From the NCBI GenBank assembly GCA_036346225.1, contig JARFIW010001186.1:62001-126000 (forward strand): 64,000 bases of DNA. The letters are read 5' to 3'. The stretch comes from Platerodrilus igneus (taxonomy: Eukaryota > Arthropoda > Insecta > Coleoptera > Lycidae). Position 1 is the first letter of the stretch. Every line of letters begins with the position of its first letter. The position numbers were made by a program, and so were the translations under genes. The notes below the pieces were generated by a model. The model saw only the letters and a program-made list of their open reading frames with translations, did not search any database and was not told where the DNA came from. Positions 13,150 to 24,003 of this stretch are shown piece after piece.

Positions 13150-13552
13150 TCATTGTTTTTTTTTAAATTTAAAGAATGTCGTGCCAACTTCACAGGGGTG
13201 CCAATCCGGTGGTAGTTCTAAATGACAGTTTAAACTTGACTTGCGCTCTTTACGCTGCCGTGCATTATTATTTATATTGAAATATGTATTTTTGTTTCCA
13301 CTTATAATATGCTGGTCTGCAGTTTCAAATTTATGTGACAGTTTCAAAGCAACATACAATCTTACAATGTCTTCTTTATCAAAACGAAAAAGAAACACAC
13401 ACTTTTCTGCTTGTATATCCTCCAAATTAAAACTCGCAGTCGAGTATAGCAACTTCTGTTGTGTTTTCCCCTTCTAAAGCACGAAATACAAAGTAGTCCT
13501 CCAAATCTTTAACACTACTGAGCAGAAGCCACTTTTCCGTATTATTATCCAT
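13150..13552 (-). pseudogene. N-terminal fragment of a PIF/Harbinger-like transposase
   Basis: From an ATG at 13552 (minus strand) one frame reads DNNTEKWLLLSSVKDLEDYF and reaches a stop just after EVAILDCEF. A neighbouring frame carries on with FNLEDIQAEKCVFLFRFDKE and DIVRLYVALKLSHKF. The FRF-x-KEDI-x-RL-x-x-AL-x-L-x-x-KF pattern is typical of the region upstream of the catalytic core in PIF/Harbinger-type (DDE_Tnp_4-like) proteins of arthropods. The catalytic core is missing and one frameshift is needed. The matching position of the left arm (5910-6045) is shortened, so the gene sits in one arm only. Family assignment is inference from the motif pattern. Confidence 0.5.
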
Positions 13553-13894
13553 AATAATAATAATTTAATAAATAGAGAAAAATGAGGTTGGGATTTAGGT
13601 TTAGTGTTATATACCGCAATCGACTTTTTGGACTTGACTCTATACGGTATTAAAGTGATATATACCGTATAAAAACTTGCTACCGCAAACTCTGGAACAG
13701 CTCTAAGGTTTACGTTAATAATCATATAACCACGCCTAAGATTCGTTCATAGAGCAGCTACAAATAGAGGTATTTCAGTATAGGGAACTATCGATTAATT
13801 GTTACAGTCCGGCCCAATCGTTGTTGGCGCTGGTGTCGCCGTTTAAATCATTCTCGAACCAAACAAGCGCAATTGTTTTGTTTATCTAACCTGT

Positions 13895-13908
13895 GGTAGT
13901 TTCATACC
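13895..13908 (+). repeat. SINE target-site duplication, left copy
   Basis: Direct repeat ggtagtttcatacc; its partner at 14206-14219 differs by one base. Confidence 0.85.
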
Positions 13909-14205
13909 AGCGGCTCTGTGGCGTAGTGGTATGTGTGTGACTACTACGTCCAAGCTCCCGGGTTTGAATCCCGACACGGTCCGCTTGAAAATGTTAGGCG
14001 AGCATTTTTTACAAAAATATACCCTTGTTCAGATGAGAGGTAAAATGGAGATCCCGTGTGTTAGTGTTGTTACGCACGTTAAAGATCCCCACCTTGCTTG
14101 GAACAGCAAGGGTTCGGCAAAATTCAAAATTTTCCAGGTAAAAAAAAAACTCGCTTCCTGGCCAATGTAGTACCTTCGAGTGGAGCATTGGAAAATCACA
14201 TGTAA
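13909..14205 (+). mobile_element. tRNA-derived SINE, 297 bp
   Basis: The head has RNA polymerase III internal promoter boxes: box A tggcgtagtgg at about 13919-13929, and box B gggtttgaatccc about 45 bp later, in tRNA-like spacing and context. The body contains acgcacgttaaagatcccc, a phrase like the conserved central domain of several SINE superfamilies. The copy is flanked by 14-bp direct repeats, ggtagtttcatacc (13895-13908) and ggtagttccatacc (14206-14219). The mirrored left arm at about 5785-5805 carries the same target once, uninterrupted, so it is a natural empty site and fixes both boundaries. The 79-aa open frame at 13931-14170 is a by-product. Confidence 0.88.
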
Positions 14206-14327
14206 GGTAGTTCCATACCGGTTGTTTTAGAACTTAACCTAAATAAATATAACATAACAATTTAAAATGTGGCGTAAATACATTAAAAAATGCCGTGTCC
14301 AACTGCGATGATGTAGACAGTACGCTA

Positions 14328-15246
14328 TTCAAAAAACATTGTTTTAATGGAGCATGCATATACTCGTATGGAACCAGAAATTACATTAGTCAACAATGTG
14401 AATATAATTTTCTGTTAATAAGTTTTAAAATGTATATTATTAATAATAAAAGAATAAGCAAATTAGTACATATAGTGTTTTTTCAATATCATAAAAATTG
14501 AAAAAAATTGGAACTAAGGTTCTGCTGGGCGCCTTGTTCGTAATAGTTGCCGGCCCATTCACCGGATGGTGCTAACATTTGTCAAACTTCAGCGTTGGAG
14601 AAACACTTCTATTGTAGCTGCTCTGTGCTCCCTATTGTTTTTCTAACATCTTCGAATTATCTGTCATATTTCAATAACAATTCTGTAATTTTATTCAAAA
14701 ACTTGACTAGAGCAAATTGTAAAATTATTTTTGATCAGTGTCAAAGCCGGCGAAAAATCTTAAATTATCCATATCTTCAATAGACCCGATGTAAAAACGA
14801 CGTAGAATAAAGTGCAAAAAAGACAGGTGCTTTCGACTATATATTACACGATTGTTATATATTACTAGTCGCGTTTGTTGCTTGAAAAACGTGGTCCTTT
14901 CTAAATATGATGTTTTATTTATAAAAACTGAACAATTTGGATTATAAAAGCAGGTATACTATTGATAAAAGAATATGAAAAGGTTGCTATGAATGAATAT
15001 TACGTTTTTAAAAAACTGTTAGATCTTTATTTCCGATTTAATTTGCTAGGGTGACTAAATTTTTTTTAAGAAAAAAGTGTTTAACAACATAATATTCCAC
15101 CTCATTTTAATCTACCATTATTTTTTTATATTTGGCTGTCATTATAACCAGAGTTCGCTTTTAGTAATAAATTGTGTTCATTTTTTATTTTACTAAAACA
15201 TTCTAAACAAAATATTTTTATATTAAATTTCACTTTCATGACCTGT
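14328..15246. other. Spacer with no gene recognised
   Basis: AT-rich sequence between the inverted-repeat structure and the broken 3' edge of the minus-strand LINE. The frames at 14295-14501 and 14547-14783 have no recognisable domain. A gctgggcgcctt phrase near 14525 resembles LTR/primer-site sequence but has no partner. Confidence 0.4.
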
Positions 15247-16624
15247 TCAACTGTAGATACACCAAACCGATTTGATATGATTTTGAATTTCTTGCATTGT
15301 TGCTGGACACATGTACATAGAAATAGCTACAGGTTTTGCCTTAATGAAATCCTTGTGTATATTGAATGATTTGTTTATTTTACTGGCAAAACTTTGTCCC
15401 ACGTTTAAATAGTGTGTATTGAACATGTTTGCTTTTTGTTCGTCACAAACAATTAAATTTTGCTCGTTCCCTAAGATGTCAGGAATACGGTTTATGTTTT
15501 TGTTGTGTTTGTTGAAACTGTCATTTATTATAGACCAGATTTTCTTTGGATTATTGTTGGACTCTGTAATTTTGGTAAGGTAATACTGATTTTTACATTT
15601 CCTAATTAGTTTAGTAACATAATTTCTGTATTGATCAGCAAGTCGAGTATCATATGGATTCTTAAGAAGTTGTTTCTTCATACAGTCTCTACGTAATATA
15701 GATACTGTTAGGCCCAACGTTATCCAAGGATTTCTTTTTTTTTTTGGTTGGCGGTAAATTTTATATGATGTTGCTTTCCTAATTTGTATTTGTAGTAATT
15801 TCAAGAATTTATTTCTGGCCATATTCACATTAGTTTCATTTATAATTTCAGACCATTTAATGTCTTTCCAAAAAGTTTCCAACTTGTTTTAATTGTATAT
15901 GAATTTATTGTTTTTGTTATATCTTTAGTATTTTTAGAAAAACGTACAAAAAATGATCAATAGCAGAACTCGAGAGATGCGTTACTCTAGTTGGACAAGT
16001 AATGCAAGTTTTATAGCCTAACTCAGATAAGAGGTTATTGTATCTAAAAGTATTAGTGTTAGTACTTTGTAATAAATCTATATTAATGTCACCTGCAATA
16101 ATTTCAATCTGTTGAAAGACAATTGAGTGTAAATAATACTCAAGGTCAGTAAGGAAAGTATCAGTGTTTGTGCTTGGAGGTCCATATATAGACGTCATGC
16201 CATATTTCCTATTATTTTTCTTGAAAATAATTCTTGAGAAAGTAACCCCGTGGTATTTGTAAATGATGTGGTTTATTAATAAATTTTCTCTAATGTACAT
16301 TGTAATACCACCGTTTTGGTTAAAATGAGCACCGTTATAATAACTCGAATACCCATTGATTTGATAATTTAAGTTGTCAATGTCCCAGGTTTCAGTGAGA
16401 ATAATTATGTGTGGATAACAACTTTTATTACTTAAAATTTGAAGTAAGATTACTAACTCATTGAAATTTTTTTTGAAGCTTCTTATATTGTGTTGCAATA
16501 TCGTTAGATTTAAATCATAATTGTAATTACTTAACTTATTCTGTAAAGTATCTAAGGTTATTGTAGTATGATTAATTTCATAGTTGTCTTTGTCAATTGT
16601 ATCTAAGAGTGCAATTGTATTCAT
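15247..16624 (-). pseudogene. LINE ORF2: endonuclease and linker (CR1/L2-type), lacking RT
   Basis: Two minus-strand frames (16624-15917, then 15882-15247) make up the N-terminal half of a LINE ORF2. Endonuclease motifs in order: ILQHNIRSFKKNF, ILTETWD (catalytic Glu), GMTSIYGPPS, IIAGDINIDLL (Asp/Asn pair) and SSSAIDHFLYV. The second frame is the linker with KRNPWIT, then stops where the reverse transcriptase should begin. Losing the 3' half is unusual for a LINE, which normally loses its 5' end, so a later deletion or insertion at about 15250 is likely. Its ORF1 lies at 24004-24970, the two being separated by the copia insertion. Confidence 0.8.
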
Positions 16625-16831
16625 GTATTTAATCTAATCTGTAACCAAGACAAAACACCTTACCATTCAAATAAATAATTAAATTATAAGAAATGAAAAG
16701 TATCTACTTAATACAATTTAAAACTCAAAAACAATTGTGAAAACAATGGTAATTCAAAAGGTACTTAAGAGAATAATAAAAATAATACAGAATAATACTT
16801 GCATAAACTTTTGCTTATAGATTAAGCTGAT

Positions 16832-16836
16832 CTGTT
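16832..16836 (+). repeat. Copia target-site duplication (ctgtt), left
   Basis: Five bases immediately before the left LTR; identical to 23979-23983 immediately after the right LTR. Confidence 0.9.
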
Positions 16837-17087
16837 TGTTAAATAAGTGGATTGTATTAATGAAGTTACCCAAAACAATATTTATTAATATTTAATATAT
16901 CAGAAACAATGACAGTAATTATATTTCGACAGTACTTTGCACACTCGTGATAGCATCATCATTGATATAATAATAGACGGTGTCTATCACTACGCTACCA
17001 TCACCATACAAATTAATTACAACTAAATTTATATAAACAGCAGTAGCTTATATTAGAATGCTGGTATCGCATCACATTATTCTAACA
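16837..17087 (-). repeat. Copia 3' LTR
   Basis: Begins tgttaaataagtgg and ends attctaaca on the plus strand. Near-identical to 23729-23978, with about seven differences by eye. Confidence 0.93.
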
Positions 17088-17126
17088 CGTCCCCATGGTG
17101 CGAGACAGTATATAAAAACGACAAAC

Positions 17127-17838
17127 TTACTCTAAGTTCAGACAATCTCGAAATTTATAAAATTGTACTCTACCTAGAGGTTTCGTGAACATATGAGCAA
17201 TATTATCGGTACTAGCAACTTTTACAATGTTCAATACATTTTTTGTAACATAATCGTGAACAAAATGTAAGGTGATATTTATGTTTTGAGTTTTTAGTAA
17301 AATTACCATAATTAGCTAAAGCTATTGCGCCACTATTATCCTCATACATGCTGACAGGTAACATTTCATCATTCTTAAAACCTAAGTCTTCAAGCACTCA
17401 TAACAAATACAAAACTTTCTGTGTAGCTTCTGCTAAGGCATAGTATTCGGCATGGGTAGATGCTCTTGAAACTACTTTTTGTTTAATAGTTTTCCACGCA
17501 ACTGAATTTCCAAAAATACTAACAACGAATCCTGTTGCGGATTTGTTATCAGTAACATCTGAAGCCCAATCCAAATCTACGTAATATTCTATTATGCTAC
17601 AAGCATTATTATGATATACTAGTTTCAAATATCTGCTTTGATACAAATAGATTAGCACCCTTAATGCATATTTAAAATGCGTTTTGTTACAACCATTTTG
17701 AAATCTACTCAAATAATTTACAGCGTATGCTACATCTGGACGTGTTCCTGATGCAATATATAATAAAGCTCCAATTAAGTTTCTATACCCTAATCTTGAA
17801 TCATTTTTACCTATGCTTAATTTTAAATTTTGTTCCAT
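17127..17838 (-). pseudogene. Copia RNase H region
   Basis: Three overlapping minus-strand frames (17838-17398, 17397-17212, 17309-17127) together give the copia RT-RNase H tail: LGYRNLIGALLYIASGTRPD, YYVDLDWASD with catalytic Asp, KSATGFVVS, VSRASTHAEYYAL with Glu, and SMYEDNSGAIALA with Asp. The last frame carries THF-type terminal words (NIAHMFTKPLGR). A stop after KVLYLL and a frameshift near 17290 break it. Confidence 0.88.
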
Positions 17839-17877
17839 CGGTGTATAGTATGGGTTTGTGTTGACAACGTTATATTT

Positions 17878-18813
17878 TTATGCTAGCCACTCTATATATT
17901 TTGTTTGTTTTAGGGACATATATTTTTGCTTACTCTCATATGAAATATCTATTCCTAAATAATTACTAATTTGGTCCAAATTTTTCATTTTAAATTTTGA
18001 GTTCAATTCTGTCTTAACTTTTTGAACCTTGCTAATGTCATCCCCACAGATTAATAAATCGTCAACAAACAGTATTAAGTATAGTTTCTGATTGTGACAT
18101 ATATACAAACATGAATAATGTTTTGAACGTTCAAATCCTAATGTAATTATAAATTCATTAAAGCATTCATTCCAATTTCTCGGACTTTCGGTTAAGCCAT
18201 ACAGAGATTTCTTTAATTTATATACCTCATTTTCATTTGTTTCAAATCCTTTAGGTTGTTCTACATAGACATCAGACCTTATGTCGCTGTTTAAAAATGT
18301 TGTTTGTACATCCATTTTCTCAATTACATAACCTTTCTGACACATACATGCTAATAAAGTTTTTAAAGTACTCATTCTTGCTACTGGATAATAAACGTCG
18401 TTTAGTGTACTTTCCTGTCGATATCCCCTCACAACCAATCTCGCTTTATATACTTCATTTTCTTTTATTTTATGTAACCACTTACGTTGCAAGATTTGCT
18501 TATTTTCTGGTGCATCTACTAGCTCCCATGTATCGGCTTTATTCAAACAATCAAATTCATTTTTCATCGCATTCAACCATTTACCCTTCTTGTTGCTGTT
18601 TATCGCTTGTTCATAATTTTCGGGAACATCCATACTACAATATGCTGCATATAAAACATAATCTTTGTACTTTTCAGGCATTTGTCTCTGTCTTTCTGTT
18701 TTTCTTGTCTCATTCATTTCCTCTTTTGTACTATTCTCAGATACTTCTTCATTCACAATTCTTTCTTCCCTTTCCACTTTAACTGTACTATCATCTACAC
18801 TTATACATGACAT
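17878..18813 (-). pseudogene. Copia reverse transcriptase
   Basis: A 311-aa frame. Residues ~70-110 hold WLNAMKNEFDCLNKADTWEL and QRKWLHKIKENEVYKARLV. The middle has MDVQTTFLNSDI, where copia RTs normally have AFLNGxL, then YVEQPKGFE and LKKSLYGLTESPRNW. The catalytic FVDDLLICGDD is present near residue 245. It ends at LKQTKYIEWLA with a stop; the frame continues shifted into the RNase H piece. It is joined upstream to the integrase frame across another shift near 18900. Confidence 0.92.
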
Positions 18814-18918
18814 ATCTGGTTCAATTATTTTAACATTTTGTACTTCTACAGCCCTTTTGCAACTAGCACTCTGAATCCCATATCAGTGTATCCTACTAAT
18901 ATTCCCTTCACACTTTTA

Positions 18919-20439
18919 TCATCCTGTGTCTTGCGTTTTTTTTTCCGGTACTTTCACATATACATGACTTCCATACATATACAGATTTTTTGCATTGGGT
19001 TTGACTCCAAAGAAAATTTCATATGGTGTTTTGCACTCCTTTGTTGCGGAAGTTATGACCCTATTACTTAAATATGTAGATGCCATGAAAAATTCTGGCC
19101 AATATCCCTTACCTAGACCTGATTCTTTTCGTAAACAACGGGCTTTATCCATTAATGTTCGGTTAAAACGTTCTGCTGTACCATTTAATTGGTGCTCATA
19201 AGCTGGGTTTGGCCTAATTTTGAACCCTTTTTTGCTTGCAAATTCATAGAACTTTTTATTTAGGTACTCTTTACCATTATCACACCTAACCTCACATACT
19301 ATATTGCCAGTTAAATTTGTTACATGATTATGGTAGGACTTAAAGCATGAAAACACTTCAGATTTGTGCTTGATGCAGTACACTGTAGCAATGTGGCTAT
19401 AACCATCAATAAAAACAAAATAATTTTCTCCGCCATAACCAGTTACATCAAAAGGCCCTTTAACATCTGTATGTATTGTTTGACATATGTACCTCGCTGG
19501 ATTACGATTATTTTCAAAGCTTTTACTAGCCATTTTGCACTCTAAACAATATTCACAATTAATTTGTAGCTGTTCTAAATTTTGTGGTAATCCTTCTAAT
19601 AATTGGTCCCTACACATAATGTTTAAATCCTTAAAATTAACATGTCCTAAAATACGATGCCATTTTTCCTTTTTAACCAGTGTTTTTGTGAAATTTGCAA
19701 CAGTGGTCTCGATATTATTATTTACTGACCCACACAATTCATACAATTTTTCTTGTTTACGTGCAATAACCACTATATCACCTGTACTATTATAAATAGT
19801 TGCTTTAGCACGCCAATAATCAATACCATTGTGGGCTCTTGTTATAGAGGAAACACTAAGTAAGTTTCGACCCATCGCTGGCACATAAAATACATTTTTA
19901 ATATCTATAGTTGATTGAGTATTATTAACCTGAAATTTACACAAAATATTCCCTACTTTCAGAGCTTTAACACTGTTCCCATTTCCCATTTTAACATCAA
20001 TTGGCTTTCTCAACGTAACAAATTCATAAAAATATCTATCGCTAGTAATTACATGATCGGTACAACCACTATGTAATAAAAAATCAATATTTTCTTGTAA
20101 TTTAGTTTCATTGACGTTAACTTTAAGTAGACTTACTTCGGTGTGAAACGTACTTATATTTGGTTGCTCCTCTTTGTTGTTACATACCTCTGAATTTCCA
20201 ACAGACCGGTTTTGTCCATTATTCCATTGGAAGTTTGTGCCTCGCCTATTGTTTCTATACCCATTTGGATTAGAAACAACTCTGCTTGCCCCTCGTGCAT
20301 GCCCATAATTGGTCTGTCTGTTATTTAAATAGCAGTATCTTTGCACGTGCCCTAGTTTTCCACATTTGTAACACCTACCTTTGTGTTTAGGATTTTCCTT
20401 CTTATTACTGTTACTTCTGTTAAATGTAGTTTTAAACAC
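18919..20439 (-). pseudogene. Copia zinc knuckle, protease and integrase
   Basis: A 506-aa frame. The nucleocapsid knuckle CYKCGKLGHVQRYC lies at residues ~23-36. The protease site reads LLHSGCTDH (residues ~123-131) instead of the usual aspartate-Ser-Gly, so the catalytic Asp appears replaced by His. The integrase zinc domain (HRILGHVNF ... CEYCLECK) is followed by the core DDE triad in TDVKGPF, RCDNGKEY and NGTAERFNR. The N-terminus is cut by the LINE insertion: the first residues continue the gag piece at 23016-23624. The end is frameshifted at a run of t (18937-18946). Confidence 0.92.
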
Positions 20440-20448
20440 ATGCGAGTC

Positions 20449-22871
20449 CCTTTTACCTTCGTACGTAAAGTCATCTTAACTGGTGACTTTAACTTAAATT
20501 ATAATAATTCTTCTGATAGAAATTTAATTAATTTTAAGCGTTTATTGTTGTTGTATAATATGACTATGGAGGTTCACTACGATACACGTCTATCTTCAAA
20601 ATCCGCTTCTTGTATTGACTACATTATTTCAAATATTCATTCCTCTGCGATCCTATGTTCTGAACCTATAAGTAATGACTTGTCTGACCATGAATTCTTA
20701 TATTTCTCTTGCACTTCATTATACCTGAATAGCTCAAAGGGTATTAAACGACGTGTTTTTAATCACAAAACTAAATCTAAATTTGCAATACTATGCTCTC
20801 AGATTGATACCTCTAAGACATTACCGAGTTTAAATCAAAATTTTTTAGCACTAGTTTCAGCCCTCTCGATAGCTTTTGAAAAGTCATTTCCACTTCAAGA
20901 ATATAAACAAAAGCATAATAAATCCTGGTTGACAAATGGTATTCGTATTTCTGCAAGAAATAAAAAATATTTACACTATTTATACAAGCATTATCCTAAC
21001 TCATTATTTATAAGGAACTATTATTTAAATTATAAGAAAATATTTGAATCTGTAATCAAGTTAGCAAAAATTACTACAATGACTAAACGAATCTTGGTAT
21101 CAAAACGCAAACAAAAAGAATTATGGCATATCATAAATGAGGTAACAGGAAGAACTAATCCTGCTATAAAGGCCATATCTTTGAATAACTGTCTTGATGA
21201 TAAGGTAGCGGATACCTTAAATTTACATTTTGTAAATGCAGCTTATTCCCTAGTATCTAATAATCATGTTTCCATTGCCGCTTCAAGCGATTATTTGTAT
21301 ACAAATAAACAATCTAACACTAATAATTTTATGCTCCGTCCTACAAGCTATCAAGAAGTAAGGGAAGTAATTAGTTTGTTTAAAAATAAAAGTTGCTCTG
21401 GTGCTGATAATATACCTGCAAAAATACTTCTCGATCTTCCTGAGAACATTCTAATTCATCTTTCTGATCTCATAAACGACTCTTTCTCTTTAGGGATTTT
21501 CCCAGACTGTCTTAAACACGCAATTGTCATCCCTCTACACAAAGGAGGTTTATTTGTGGTAAATAATTTCCGCCCAATATCATTGTTGTCAGTTTTTTCA
21601 AAGATTATCGAGACATTAGTCAAATCCAGGCTCTTAAGTTTTGTTAATAAATTTGATCTTTTCGCTTCAAATCAATTTGGTTTTTGTGCGAAAAATCAAC
21701 AAAGGACGCTATTTATAATTTTTTCACTAATGTTTATTCAAGTATAAACACTGTAAATTCCTTTTCTTTTGCTGTATTCGTAGATATAAGTAAAGCTTTT
21801 GACTCTGTAAATCACGAGATACTATTAAAAAAACTTTATTTTTATGGAGTAAGGGGTATCCCCAATGATTGGTTCCAATCATATCTTGGAGAACGTACGC
21901 AATCAGTTCGAAATGGAAATTATAATGTATCTTCGAAACTTGAAATAAAACTAGGTGTGCCACAAGGCTCTGTATTGGGGCCAATACTGTTTTTATTTTT
22001 TATCAATGACTTTGTAACTTCTATTAGATACGCATCTGTCACCTTGTTTGCGGACGATATTAGCTTAAGTTGGGAATCTTCTTCGATCACTTCACTTGAA
22101 TCTCACATCTCTTCAGACATGTCATCAACCAATAATTGGTTTAAGATAAATAAGCTTTCGGTAAACGTCGAAAAAACCTGTTCCATGACCTTCAAAGGTT
22201 GGAATTGCATTAAAGAAATGAAACAGCTCAGTAATTTAAACTGTTCCACTTCTACCAAATTTCTAGGTCTGACGGTTGATTGCAACCTTACCTGGAATGA
22301 GCATGTAACCAAGCTTGCTAATTCCTTAGCTTCTGCTTGCTACGCTATTAGATCTGTGTCCAGGGTATCAACGGAAATTGGCACTCTTAATGCATACTAT
22401 GCACTATTTGACTCAAAAATGCGATATGGACTAGCTTTTTGGGGCAACAGCTCTCTCAAAAACATTAAAATAATATTTAAACTGCAAAAGAAAGCAATTA
22501 GGATAGTCTGCAAAACCTCTAGGTATACTCATTGCAAACCATTATTTAAAAAACTTAACGTTCTCACTTATGCTTCAGCATTCATTTGTGATACCCTCCT
22601 ATTATTTTACAAGTATCGATCTAACTTTCCCATAACAAATTCTGTTCATGGTTACAACACCCGAAATTCCAACGCTATACATTGTCCTGGGCCTACTTCA
22701 ACACGATTTAAACGATCGTTCTGGTATATGGCCCCTACTTTATATAATAAACTCCCAGCCTCGATCAAAGACCTAAATAATCTTTTTGCTTTTAAAAGTG
22801 CGCTTTTAGCCTTGTTACGCGAACGATGTTATTATACCATAGAGGAATTTCTGGAGGATGTCTTTGACTAG
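20449..22871 (+). pseudogene. LINE ORF2: partial endonuclease plus reverse transcriptase
   Basis: Two frames, ending at 21747 and running 21684-22871, overlap across a single shift near 21700. The endonuclease end shows VILTGDFNLNY and SASCIDYIISN, then SDHEFLYFSC. RT motifs: SCSGADNIPAKIL, HKGG ... NNFRPISLLSVFSKIIETLV, SNQFGFCAKN (before the shift), FVDISKAFDSVNHEILL, LGVPQGSVLGPILF, LFADDISLS (catalytic FADD), and the C-terminal TKFLGLTVDCNLTWNEHV. The shift falls between QFGF and the FVDISKAFD motif, so the copy is inactive. The stop TAG at 22869 is followed by about 130 bp of 3' UTR and the tatc tail. Confidence 0.93.
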
Positions 22872-23030
22872 TACTTTTAGTATGTTATTTTAAATTATTT
22901 AATGTGTAATTTGTTATTTATTTTAGATGTAACTTTGTATTTTTAAAGTTTTTATTGTATTATTTAAAGGGATAAGTGTAACTACCATTCTATATGGGTA
23001 CAAATATCTATCTATCTATCTATCTATCAC
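20450..23030 (+). mobile_element. 5'-truncated LINE inside copia gag
   Basis: Plus-strand LINE starting inside the endonuclease and ending in a (tatc)n tail at about 23008-23030. Removing it rejoins the copia gag frame (KAQEV to SHVFKTTF), which fixes the junctions near 20450 and 23031. No clear target-site duplication is visible, as is common for CR1/L2-type insertions. The tail type and RT words suggest a CR1/L2/Daphne-like clade; Jockey is a less likely alternative. Confidence 0.88.
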
Positions 23031-23624
23031 TTCCTGAGCTTTTTGTTTTCTACATTCCGCTCTAAGTGTTAACTTTTCTCTTACATAATCGACTGTGCGC
23101 TGCTGTTCCGATAGCAGGTCAACTGTTTCAGTTATGTACTCGAGTGATTCAGGCAACGCCATTAATAAATAACTTAACTTTCGTTTACTGTCTACTACAC
23201 CTCCTGCATTTATGTAGTCTTTAATTAACCGTTCAAACATACAAAAGAATTCTTCTAAATCCTTTGTCTCATCATACACTAACTGACTAAGTTTCTTTTC
23301 AATCATAATTTGACGGCTTTGTGATTTCTTTTGGTACAAATGATCAAGCTTGGCGATCATTTCTTTAGCGGTTTTACATTCCATAATTAGGTCAACGTCC
23401 ACTGCATTTGCGAAATAATTTTTGGCGCGTATTTCCTTCACTTTCCAATCTGTTGCAGTTACATCCTCTGGTCGAACGTCATTTTCCACGACTTCATTAC
23501 ACTTTTCAAGCTCCAATAACAACATAAAACGATATCTCCATTTATCGTCATTTTCGCTTTCCGGACTAAATTTCGGTATTTGCAGGCAACTGCCTTCCAT
23601 TTGCACATCCACCATTTTTTTCAT
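23016..23624 (-). pseudogene. Copia gag N-terminal part
   Basis: A 202-aa frame from an ATG at 23624 (or an internal Met three codons on). Contains the copia gag pattern: IPKFSPESENDDKWRYRFM, AKNYFANAVDVDLIMECKTA, and LYQKKSQSRQIMIEKKLSQL with LEEFFCMFERLI. The last three residues come from the tail of the inserted LINE; the real continuation is at 20439. It lies about 100 bp inside the 5' LTR, as expected. Confidence 0.88.
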
Positions 23625-23728
23625 ATAACAGCTTTCTTATCGCACACGTACAAAAAACTTTTCAATCTTTTTCAGACTTATTTACTTACTATCCGTTTTC
23701 AAACCAAAATCACCTGCTTTGCTACCAT

Positions 23729-23978
23729 GTTAAATAAGTGGATCGTATTAATGAAGTTACCCAAAACAATATTTATTAATATTTAATATATCAGAAACAA
23801 TGACAGTAATTATATTTCGACAGTACTACGCACACTCGTAATAGCATCATCATTGACATAATAATAGACGGTGTCTATCACCACGCTACCATCACCATAC
23901 AAATTAATTACAACTAAATTTATATAAAAACCAGTAGCTTATATTAGAATGCTGGTATCGCATCACATTATTCTAACA
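23729..23978 (-). repeat. Copia 5' LTR
   Basis: Starts tgttaaataagtgg and ends attctaaca on the plus strand, pairing with 16837-17087. The primer-binding site lies directly beside it at about 23709-23728. Confidence 0.93.
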
Positions 23979-24003
23979 CTGTTGAAGCAATTTTCAACGA
24001 CCT

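Larger units (their letters stand above)
5674..14327. mobile_element. Giant inverted-repeat (foldback-like) element, about 8.65 kb
   Basis: Sequence from 5674 inward is mirrored, as reverse complement, from 14327 inward. Unique outer segments pair (5674-5910 with 13770-14327 once the SINE is removed; 6045-6420 with 12845-13200), and then tandem-repeat arrays pair (6380-8287 with 12200-12900 and 10374-10600). Unpaired pieces are 8288-10335, 10601-12175 and, on the right, about 13200-13770, which holds a transposase-like fragment shortened on the left (5910-6045). Similarity stops sharply at tagcgtac on both sides. No target-site duplication was found, so an inverted genomic duplication is an alternative to a transposon. 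Arms are diverged, not identical. Confidence 0.7.
16837..23978 (-). mobile_element. Complete Ty1/copia retrotransposon (minus strand), itself interrupted
   Basis: LTRs at both ends (251 and 250 bp) start tgtt and end aaca, with a perfect 5-bp TSD ctgtt. Reading the minus strand: 5' LTR (23978-23729), a primer-binding site TGGTAGCAAAGCAGGT directly inside it (resembling the 3' end of initiator tRNA-Met), gag, protease, integrase, RT, RNase H, a purine-rich tract near 17088-17100 and the 3' LTR. Domain order PR-IN-RT-RH identifies Ty1/copia. It is inserted between the two ORFs of a minus-strand LINE and contains a plus-strand LINE at about 20450-23030. Frameshifts and a changed protease residue show it is not autonomous now. 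Confidence 0.93.

Noticed and set aside
13909..13985. Free-standing tRNA gene
   Set aside because: The box A and box B match, but the segment is the head of a 297-bp unit with target duplications, so it is a SINE, not a tRNA gene.
18297..18782. 161-aa plus-strand frame
   Set aside because: Antisense shadow of the copia reverse transcriptase.
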